This document shows positions 1-12,000 of a DNA stretch of 64,000 nucleotides, one piece after another; the first letter of the stretch is position 1; each line of letters starts with the position of its first letter. The translations under genes and the position numbers were made by a program. Origin of the DNA: Prevotella sp. MA2016 (GTDB lineage Bacteria; Bacteroidota; Bacteroidia; Bacteroidales; Bacteroidaceae); assembly GCF_000619825.1 (NCBI RefSeq), contig NZ_JHUW01000006.1, positions 186,001 through 250,000 on the forward strand. The letters run 5' to 3'. The notes under the pieces are model-generated. The model saw only the letters and a program-made list of their open reading frames with translations. It made no database searches and was not told where the DNA came from.

Positions 1-3000
1 GATCTTATGAACGAACCTTTGTTCCGTTTCAATATATATACTTATGCCGATCATGTATTCATGCTGCTCGATTTGCACCATATTATAAGTGATGGTAGCA
101 GTAACTACGTCATTGCACATGAGTTGGAGAAGGCCTACCGAGGCGAAAAGCTTGCGGTTGAGACTTATACTGCCTATGATCGTGCATTGGACGAGGAAGC
201 ACTGATGCTGTCGGAGCGCAAACAGGAGGCAGAGGATTATTTTGACCGTTTGGTGGGCGGTATTGATGCCACGGTTTATCCTCACTCAACACAGAGTGAT
301 GGTGAACGTAGGCAGGGTGTGGTTGACGTGTATATTGCTGCAGCCGACATAGAAGCATTCTGTCAGCGCCAAGCATTACCTACGAGCAGCTATTTCCTGG
401 CGGTATTCCATCAGGTGTTGCACCGTATCACACGAGAGGAGAATACCCTTATCTACTTTATCAGCAATGGTCGTAGCGAATTATTACTCGATAACTTCTT
501 TGGTGTACTTGTAAAGACATTACCTACAGTATGCAATAAGTTTAAGGGACAGATGGTCGAGGTGGTCCGTGAACTGACCCAACAGATGCAAGATACTATT
601 CGCAATGATTTCTATCCATTTACAAAATTGGTGGAGCGCCATGGCCTGAAAGCAGAGATATTGTATAACTATTTTGTTGATTTGCAAACTGAAGTGAGTT
701 TGGGTGAGCATCGGAGTGAAGAAATCTATGGTCTTGACTGGGACATGGCCAAGACGCCATTGTCCATCACGATGCTGCGTGCCGATGATGGTATTGGCTA
801 TATAGGTCGTATAGAATATGATGCCACACTCTATAACCGCAATGATATGCTGACGCTGGGCAATGCTTTCAAAGCAATGGCTGAGGACAGTTGCACGGCA
901 GCAGGAAACGAATTGGCAAACTGTCGTATCGTGCGCCCAGAAACCTACGATACTCTGTTGCAGATGTCGAAAGGTAAAACCATGCCATGTGATCCTGATG
1001 GCACATTTGTAAGTCTGTTTATGCAGTGTGCCAAAGAGATACCAGATGCACCTGCGGTGGTTGATGAACAGGGAACATTCACTTATGGTCAGCTCGACAA
1101 TCTTTCTAGTGCGTTAGCACTCAAACTACGCGAGTTGGGAGTGGGTGCTGCAGGAGCCAAATCTCCTTTTGTCAGCATCATGTTAGGCTACGAGAAGGCA
1201 TTCCTCGTGGCTGCTATTGGTATTGAAAAGGCGGGTGGGGCATACGTGCCATTGGATTACGACTATCCCAACGACCGCCTGCTCTATATGCTGGAGGATA
1301 GTGAGAGTCAGGTACTCATTACCAGTCATGCCATCTTCAATGAGAAGAATGCTGAAGACGAATTCAATAGCAAGAACACATTCTTCATCGATGATTTCTT
1401 GGCCTCAGCTCCTGCGAAGACAGAGGATGTAAACTTTGCCACTCCTGATGGCCTTGCATATATGATTTACACCAGTGGTTCTACTGGTAGGCCCAAGGGT
1501 GTGATGATACCTCATAAGGCTAAGGCCAACTTTGTGCAATTCATAGCCAAGGAATGGGGTCACACTGCCCAGAGTCGCATCTGTTGCCACTCGTCATTCT
1601 CGTTCGATGCCTCTATTGAGGATCTCTATCCCGTGCTCACCGTCGGTGGTACACTTTATACCGTACCTAAGGAGGCACGTAAGGATCTGGTCATGCTCTA
1701 TGACTTTATCATCAAAAACAAGATAACCGGTGGTTGCTATACCACCCAATTGGGTCTGATGCTGTTGCAGCAGTTCCCCGACCTGCCCGTCGACTACCTT
1801 GTTGTTGGTGGTGAGAAGATGGCCGACAACCCCGACTGTAAATGCCGTCTTATCAATACCTATGGTCCTACGGAGTTTACCGTCGATGCTACGTTCTATG
1901 AGACTGAGCACGGACGTGACTATAAGAATATTCCTATTGGCCGACCGCTCTATAACCTCTCTGCATTTGTCACCGACCCGATGGGACAGCTCGTTCCGCA
2001 GGGTGTTCCCGGTGAGTTGTGCATGGCTGGTCCGCAGATTGCCTGTGGCTACTGGAAGCGTGAAGACCTTACTGCAGAGAAGTTTGTTGACTGTCCGTTT
2101 ATGGACGGAAAGATGTACCATACTGGAGACCTTGTGAAATACAATATCGAGGGCCAGATAGAGTACATGGGACGTATCGACAATCAGGTGAAGTTACGTG
2201 GCTTCCGTATTGAACTGGGTGAGATAGAAACCCTCATCAGCAAGTACGAAGGTGTGCAGATGCAGTGTGTTCAGGTTAAGGAGATTGGTGGTGTGCAGCA
2301 TCTCTGTGCTTACTATACCGCTGACCGTCAGATAGACAGTGATGCACTGCGTGACTACCTTGCCGAGCAGCTTACTGACTATATGGTGCCAACAGCCTAC
2401 ATGCAGCTTGACCAGATGCCGCTTACCCCCAATGGTAAGGTTAACACCAAGGCACTGCCCAAGCCGAGTGCTCAGGCAGAAGAGCTGGTAGCACCTGTCA
2501 CTAAGACAGAGAAAGAACTCTTCAACCTTGCTGCCGAGATGCTCAAGCATGATAAGTTCGGCATTACCAGCAACCTGATTTCGATGGGACTTACCTCACT
2601 TACTGCCATGCGATTCACCGTGGGTGCTTTCAACACATTCGGCGTACAGGTTACAGTGAAGGAAGTGATGCAGAATCCTACCATTCACCAGATGGCAGCC
2701 CTTATCGATGCCAAGCGTGAAGAGGAGGGACTGACTACTTCTTCAGATGACAGCCAGTTCTGGTCGGAAGGCAAACACTACTATTATCCCATTACCGAGA
2801 ACCAGCGCGGCGTATTCTTCGATTGGGAAATGAACCGCGACACCACACAGTATAATGTTCCTGACGTGGTGGTAATGAAGGATGCAGATGCCGCGAAGTT
2901 GCGTGATGCCCTGGAGAAGGTTGTCAATGCGCACTCCTATCTTAAGACTCACTTCGTACAGCATGACGGCGACGTGATGCAGATTCGTCGTGACGAGGAG

Positions 3001-6000
3001 CCTGTCAATATACTTATGGAGTCATTGACAGAGGAGCCCGACAGAGACTTCTTCCAGAACCGTGTTCGTCCGTTCGATCTTTATAATGACCAGCTTTACA
3101 GACTGGAGATCTATACATATAATAATAAGGTGTATCTGTTCATGGATATCCACCATAGTATCTATGATGGTGCTTCTTCATTGATATTCCTTAACGACAT
3201 CCAGAAAGCTTATGAGGGTGAAAACATTGAAATCGAGACATATACAGCCTTTGATTTCGCCCTGGATGAGTTCAAACAGATGAAGTCGGAGAAGTATGCC
3301 GAGGCCGAACATTACTTCCGAGACTTGATGGGCGATGCCAGCACTGTTGTTTATCCTCATTCCATTAAAAAGGATGGTGATGACCCAGGCGTACTGTCTG
3401 TACATTTCACAGGTGACGACATCGAATCCTTCTGTCAGCAGAACGGATTGACTCTTAACAGTTACTTCCTGGCCATAACAATGCATGTTTTGCATACAGT
3501 GACACGTGAGGACGACATCATCATCACGACCATTAACAACGGACGTTCCGACGTAAGAATGATGAACATCATGGGTATGTTCGTCAAGACCATTCCTGTC
3601 GTAAGTTCGAGTGCCGACAGCCAGAAGAACGTTGTCGGTGTGGTTAAACAGATACAAGATCAATTGCTTGAGACACAGTCAAGAGACTTCTATCCATTCA
3701 CCAAGATGGTAGAGCTTTACGGACTGCGCCCGGAAATCATGTATGTTTACCAACCCAGAGATGTCAGCGAGGATGATGAGCAGGAGGAGAAGATGCGCCT
3801 GCTGCTTAACCAGACCAAACTGCCACTCGATATTCAGGTAATGCCAGAGAAGGGCGGTTATGTGCTTGAACTACAGTATGATACTGCTTTGTATTCCAAG
3901 AAGGATATGGAGCAGTTGGCAGCCGTAATGACAAACATGGCCGAACTGGCACCATCTGCACCTTCGCTGAAGGATATCCCGCTGTTAAACAGTCAGGACA
4001 AGGAAAAGGTACTCAGCATATCTACAGGAAAGACACTTGATTATGACACTACGGCAACTTGGGTTGACTTGTTCCAGCAGCAGGCAAAAGCCCGTCCCGA
4101 CCAGGTGGCTGTTGTCGATTCTACAAGCCAGCTTACTTATCGTGAACTCGATGAGAAGTCAGATAGTCTGGCTCACTGGTTAGTAAGTCAGGGAGTGAAG
4201 CCCGACGATTTTGTAGCTATCAAGATGGATCGCGTTAAAGAGTTCCTGGTTGCCGTACTGGCCGCCCAGAAGGCTGGAGCTGCCTACGTGCCTATCGATG
4301 TGGATTATCCCGAAGACCGCATCAGCTACATGATTGAGAACAGCGAAGCCAAAGTGTTGCTGACTGAAGAGGTGGTGAAAGACGTGAAACCTGCAGGTCC
4401 ATTCAAGAGTCTGGCCACTCCTGACAGCAGAGCCTATATGATTTACACTTCTGGCTCTACCGGACGTCCTAAGGGCGTAAAGGTGGCACATCGCGGACTG
4501 ATGAACCTTATTACCTGGGTGAAAGACCTTGTTAATCTGAAACCCGGAGACAAGACTGCCATCTTCGTAAGCTTCAGTTTCGATGCCTCTGTCAACGACT
4601 TATATCCAATCCTGACAGCAGGTGGCGAGTTGCATATCTTCTCTTCCGAGATGAGAAAGGATATGGAGAGCATGTACAACTATCTGTGCAAACACCATAT
4701 CAAGGGACTGGAGTTCACCACGCAGTTAGCCATGGCAATGATGCAGCAATACCAGCTGCCTATCGAATATCTCTTCGTTGGTGGCGAAAAGCTGAAACCG
4801 TTCCCGAAGACCGGTTATGATGTCATCAACGTATATGGACCTACAGAGTTTACCGACATCTCGTCATATTACGTCGTAGATCAGACCAAGAGTATCGAGG
4901 ACATTCCAATTGGCAAACCTGTACCTAATACGATGTCACTCATCGTTGACCCATACGGACGACTGTTGCCACAAGGATTTACTGGCGAATTGTGTCTTGC
5001 AGGACGCCAGATGACCTATGGCTACTGGAAACTGGAAGAAATGACAGCAGAGAAGTTCGTGGATTGTCCGTTCGCCGAAGGCAAGATGTATCACACCGGC
5101 GATCTGGCCCGCTATAACGAGGAAGGCAATCTGGAGTATGTCGGACGTAACGACAATCAGGTGAAACTGAACGGATTCCGTATCGAGTTGGGAGGCATTG
5201 AGAACCGTGCCAGCAACTACGAGGGCATCCTTCAGACTATAGCAGTAGTCTATGGAGGAAAGACATTATGTCTCTACTACACGTCAACACACGAGATCGA
5301 CGAGCAGGATTTAAGTGCATTCCTCGGTAAGACACTTGCTGAATATATGATTCCTTCTGTCTACATGCGACTTGATGCGATGCCGATGACACCAAACGGA
5401 AAAATCGACCGCAAAAAGTTGCCGGCTCCTGCCATCGAGGCCGGAGAGATTGTTGAGGCAGAGACTGACGCTGAAGCCGAGATGCTCGCCATTGCCGAGG
5501 AACTGTTGGGAGGCGAACACATCGGTGTTACCACCAATCTCATCACTGCCGGTATGACATCACTGACGGCTATGCGCATGTCGGCAGTCATCAAGCAGAA
5601 GACACAGTTCTACATTCCTGTCAAGGAAATACTGTTGCATCCAACTATCCGCGAGATGGCTGCACTGACTGGTGCTGGTCTGAAGGAAGAAATCAAAACC
5701 TATGACAAGCAGGACTACTATCCTATCACTGAGAACCAGCGTGGTGTATATATTGACTGGGAGCTCAACCGCGATACCACACAGTACAACCTTCCTTCTG
5801 TTACTAAGATGGACGGTGTCGATGCTGAGCAGTTGCACGAAGCACTCATCAAGATAGTTGAGGCTCATCCTTATCTTAAGACACGACTTGCCATGAAGGG
5901 CGACGACATTGTGCAGCTGAGGTTAGACGATGAGCCTGTTGTAGTTGAATTGACAGAGCTTAACGAAGAACCGACAGCGAAATTCTTCCGCAGTCGTGTT

Positions 6001-9000
6001 CGTCCATTCAACCTCTTCAATGATAGGCTCTACCGCATGGAGGTGTACAAGACACCTACCAGCGTCTGGTATTTCCAGGATATCCATCACCTTGTATTCG
6101 ACGGTGCATCCGACTTTGTGCTGCATGCCGAGCTGGAGAAGGCCTTACATGGAGAGACCTTGCAACGTGAGGAGTACTCCGCTTTTGAGCGTGCACTCGA
6201 TGAGAAGGAACTGATGGAGTCGGCAACCTTCAATGAGATAGAGAAGTACTTCGACGGCTTGCTAGAGGATGTGGAGATGATTTCATATCCACACTCCAGC
6301 GAGCTCGACGGTGCAGAGGGTGTCAACAATGCCTATGTAGAGGCTGATGTTGACAAGCGAGTCATCGACGACTATTGCAGAAAGAATTCGGCTACGGCCA
6401 ACAGCTTCTTCCTTACTTCGTTGATGCAGGTGCTCCACCGATTCACTCGTGAGGAGCGTATCGCCATCACTACTATCAGCAACGGTCGTAGTGACACTCG
6501 TATGCATACTATTATGGGTATGTTTGTTAAGACATTACCTGTAGTTTCACGACTCGATGGCAACCAGACATTTGCCGATGCACTGGCAAGCATGAACAAG
6601 CAAGTCATGACGTCTATTGGTAACGACATCTATCCGTTCACCAGGATTGCCGAACGCTATAAGTTCCGTTCAGAAATAATGTTTGTGTTCCAGGGTGGCT
6701 TAAATACACCTGTAGTGAAGCAGCATGAAGAGAGCATGCCGCTGGATCTTGACACGGCTAAGATGCCTATCGCCTTCATGGTTACTGAGAGTGGCGAAGG
6801 AACATATCATATTGAACTGGAGTATGACACGCATCTCTATTCACAAGCCGATATGCAGATTCTGGTGAAAGCTCTCCAGACCTTTATACAAGAGGCTCTG
6901 AGCGGAGACAACCAGATCAAGGCCATCTCGCTGACCGACAAAAAGGATCAGGCAGGTATCATCAGTATGTCGCAGGGCGAACCGCTCGACTATGATCAGA
7001 GCCAGACATTTGTCGATATGGTTTGTTCGTTCGCTGCAAGCCATCCAGAGGCTATTGCCGTGGTCGACAAATTCAGCAAGATCACCTATGACGAACTCGA
7101 CAAACAGTCGAACACCTTGGCAGCAAAACTGATTGAAAATGGTGTTCATCCCGATACTTTTGTTGGCATCATGCTTCCTCGACAGAAAGAGTTCGTCGTA
7201 GCGCTTCTGAGTATCATGAAGGCCGGTGCTGCCTATATCCCGATGGATAATGAGTATCCTATAGACCGCCTGCTTTATATGCTGGAAGACAGTCGTGCTA
7301 AAGTATTGATAACTACTCGCGAACTGTATGAGGCCAAGCAGCAGGAAGGTGATTTCAAGGCAAATCAGGTCATCTTCATGGATGAGCGTATTGAACCGTC
7401 AGAAAAGACTATCAACCTCACTCATCCCGACAGACTGGCATATATGATTTACACCTCTGGTTCTACTGGTAAGCCCAAGGGTGTCATGTTGCCACACCGT
7501 GCTCTCCGTGCATACCTCGCATGGCGTATTGCCAAGATAGGCATTACACCCGAGAGCCGTCATGCAGAGCATCCTAGCTTCTCGTTCGACGCATCGCTCG
7601 ACGACCTGCTGTGTCCATTGGCAGCCGGTGGATGTGTACACATTCTTGCTGAGGAACTCCGCAAAGATATGGATGGTATCTACAACTACCTCAAAGAGCA
7701 GCGTATTACCGGTCTGACACTGAGTACTGCTTTGGGTATGACATTGCTTGGACAGTTCTCTGATCTGCCTGTCAAATTCATCATGATGGGTGGTGAGAAG
7801 ATGCTTCCATTCCCCAAGACACCTATCAAGGTCATCAACGGATATGGTCCTACAGAGTTCTCTGTATGTTCGTCATTCCACGTAGTCGATCAAGACAAGG
7901 ATGAGAATATTCCTATTGGTCGCCCGGTACCAAACAGCTGGTCGTTCATCTGCGACACCTTCGGCAATCTCTTGCCATTAGGTTGTGCCGGTGAGTTGTG
8001 CCTGTGCGGTGCCCAGATGGCAAATGGCTATTGGCAGCGTGAAGACCTGACCAAGGAGAAGTTCTCCGTTGCTCCTTTCGGAATGAAGGTGTACCACACT
8101 GGCGACCTTGCTCGTTGGAACGAACAGGGTGAGCTGGAGTTCCTGGGTCGTATTGACAATCAGGTTAAGCTGCGCGGCTTCCGTATCGAGCTGGGTGAGA
8201 TCGAGAATCAGGCATCGCTTATCGAAGGCATCAAGGCTGTAGCTGCCGAGGTTCGTGAGGCCAATGGCTCTAAACACTTGGTTCTCTACTTTACTGCAGA
8301 ACAGACTATGGATGTCGACGCCATCCGTGAACGCCTGTCAGAGTCGCTTACAGAATACATGGTGCCCGACACCTACATGCAACTCGACGAGATGCCTATG
8401 ACACCTAATGGTAAGGTGAATCGTCGTGCACTGCCACAGCCTGTCATCCGTAGCGCCGCTGAATATGTGGAGCCACAGACGGGGGCAGAACGTATTGTTG
8501 CCCAGGCTATGCAGGAAGTGCTTGGCCTGAAGCAGAATGTGGGAGCCCTCGACAGCTTCTTTGCCTGGGGTGGCGACTCTATCAAGAGTATTCGCCTGGT
8601 GAGCCGTCTGCGTGCAGAGGGTATCACCCTTCAGGTGGCCGATATCATGAAACTGAAGACTGTCAGAGAGATTGCTGCTGCTGGTTCACAGGGAATGGTT
8701 GAGGTCAATCAGGAGGCATGGTCGGGTGAAGTTCCACAGACAGCTATTACAAGTTTCTTCTTCGACCTGGGGCTGCCTAAGCCACAGCATTTCAATCAGA
8801 CCATGTTCATCAAGGCCACACAGCGTGTGCAGGCAGAGGCATTACAGAAGACGGTTGAAGCACTTGTAGAGCATCATGATATGCTGCGTGCGATTGTCCG
8901 TAATGGGCAGTTGTATGTCAGAAACACCGATGAGCCCAACCTCTATGGCTGGGAGCAGCTTGACTACACACAGGATACCGACTATGTGAAGAACATCGAA

Positions 9001-12000
9001 CGAGAATGCCGAAACCGTCAGGCTTCTATCAGTCTGACGAGCGGACCGTTGTTCAAGGTCGTTTTGTTCAATACGCCCGACTATGACGCCATACTGATGG
9101 TTTGCCACCACCTTGTTGTTGATGGTGTGTCATGGCGTGTATTGTTGGAGGATTTGAATACAGCCTATGCACAGGCATCCGAAGGAGCAGCTATTGTACT
9201 TCCTACTAAGACACACTCGTTCAGAGAGTATGCCGAGACACTGCATGCATATGCCGATAGTCATGAGCTCAGTCTGGAGAAACCATACTGGGATAGCGTT
9301 CAGGAAAAACTGCAGAGTCTTCCTTCCAGTCAGGCAAAGGACAGTAGCCGCAGCATGCAGCAAGTCAATGGCTCGCTCGATGCTCAGACCACACATAGTA
9401 TCACTACCACAGCAGGCAATCCTTATCATGCCGATATCAACGACTTGCTGATGACTGCTTTGGGCAGAAGCTACTACAAGCTCACAGGCAATGATGCCGT
9501 ATCGGTACAGTTCGAGGGCCATGGTCGAGAGTATATTGGCAATGCCCAGTTGCTCACCGATCGTACTGTGGGTTGGTTCACATCTGTTTACCCCGTTGTG
9601 CTTGAGCATCTTGACGGAGACCTGAGAAGTTGCCTGCGTCAGACCAAGGAGACCATGCACCGTATTCCGAATAAGGGTGTTGGCTACAATATCTTACGTT
9701 ATCTGTCTGACGAGACTACATACTCAACCGGACAGTGTGCTTTGATTGGATTCAACTACCTAGGCGAGATGAGTGCACAGGATAGTAGTGACGGAGCCCT
9801 CTTTACGGCCATGACGGAAATATCGGCAGGCGACGACTTCGCACCGCAGAATGTCTTCGGTCCCGATATCTCTATCAACAGCTCGGTAATCGACGGAAAG
9901 TTGGAGGCCACTCTGACATACAACACAGCACTGTTCACTCAGAAACAGGCCGCTCAGCTGCTTAACGGCATGATGGAGTCGCTGCGTGAAATTACTGCCC
10001 ATACTTCAGAAATGACTGATGTTGAGGTTACTGCTACCGACCTTGGCGAATATGAATGGACTGATGAGGAGTTCCAGGGCGTATACCGCCACTTCATCGA
10101 CATGGGTACTCCACTGCAGCGTATCTATCCGCTCAGCCCAATGCAGGAGGGTATGGCATTGAAGTTCATGCTGGAGCCCAACTCGCTGGCTTATCGTCTG
10201 GTATCAAGATTCGCACTCGACATCCTGCCTACGGAGGAACAGATGCGTTATACCCTCGATCAGCTGGGAGCTAAGCACGAAGTACTGAGAACCAGTCTCA
10301 TCTACCGCGATGTAGAACTGTATAGACAGGCTATTGTAGACAGACCGCTGGGTCTGGAGATGAGAGACATCTCTGATGAACCTAACAAGGAGAGCGCTAT
10401 GGTTGCCTTGTACAAGGCAGAGCAGCAGAGAGGCTTCTCTATGGAAGACCAACCTCTATTCCGTATTATCTGTGTTAAGACTTCAGAGACCACGTGTGAG
10501 ATTCTGCTTGCAGTACACCATATTATTGTTGATGGATGGTGTATCGGACTCTACATGAGCGACCTGATTGCCAACCTGACAGATGCTGTTCAGGGCAATA
10601 TGAAACCTATTGGGCAGTACCCGACAGGACGCTACGAGAAGTTCATCAGAGAACTGTTAAGAAAAGACACCGACAAGGGACTCAGCTATTGGAGAAACCT
10701 CTTGGACGGTTATACAACGAAGGCTGTAATACCTTCTACCGGCATCGTTCCCGAACAGGAACGCACCACAGACAATGTCTGCCGCATAACTATCAGCGGA
10801 GCCGAGATGACGGCCCTGAAGGCCTTGACCACCAATGTACAGGCTACCATGAATACACTCGTGGAACTGGCATGGGGATTGGTTCTTCAGATTTACAACC
10901 GCCAGGACGACGTGGTGTTCGTAAAGGTAGTTTCCGGACGTAACAATGCTTCAGAGGGAGTAGAGGACGTTGTAGGACTCTTCATCAACTCTGTTCCGGT
11001 ACGTGTCAGAACACCTAAGGGAATCACCGTAATCCAGGCATTGCAGGCACTACAGCAGCAGGCTGCCGAGAGTAATGAGTGGGATTTCTGTCCGCTGTCA
11101 GTCATTCAGCAGCAGTCAGACTTGGGGGCAGACCTGTTCCAGTCTATTGTAGCCTTCGAGAACTACGATTCAGAGGTTGATTTGAACAATGCTTCTACGC
11201 CATTCCATACTAAGATGGTCTACTCTAAGGAGGAGTCTATCAACGACTTGACGTTGACGGCCTATGCCGATGGAGATAAGGAGCTGACTGTTAACTTGGA
11301 GTTCGACCCTGTAAAGTACCGTAAGGGTGAAATAGAGCAGGTAATGAACGTGATGCGACAGATGCTGCTGAATATGGCAGAAAAGCCTGATACAGATGTT
11401 AGCACTCTGCCACCATTGACCGATCAGGACCGTGTCGCTCTGGCTAAGCTCGGACTGGGCGAGACACTGACCTACGACACCACACAGACCTTAGTAGATC
11501 TGTTTACACAGCAGGCCATTAAGACGCCCGACAATACGTGTATCGTATTCCAGAACAAGCGTCTCACTTATCGCGAGGTTGACAGCATCACCGACCGTCT
11601 GGCCGTACTGCTGCAGAAGCAATACCAAGTACAGCCCGAAATGGCAGTAGGTGTGATGATAGATCGCAGCGAGTTGATGCTTCTCTATCCTATGGCTATC
11701 ATGAAGGCTGGAGCTGCCTATATGCCGCTCGACTTCCACTTCCCTGCAGAACGTCTCTCGTTCATGTGCAAAGATGCTGGCGTGAAGCTGATTCTGTCAG
11801 AAGGCAATAGAGTGGCCGAGGCAATGCCTGACTACAATGGACAGGTGATTACCAGCGACATCTTTGAGCATCTTGACGAGGTCAACGGAAAGCTGAACGC
11901 TAAATTGAAGGCACAGCCCGAGAATATGTTCGTCATCCTCTACACATCAGGCTCTACGGGAACCCCGAAGGGGGTGGTACTGGAGCACCGTAACATTGTC

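Noticed and set aside
1..9000. Repeated NRPS blocks as a mobile repeat
   Set aside because: The repetition follows domain order and function; it reflects module duplication, not an inserted element.
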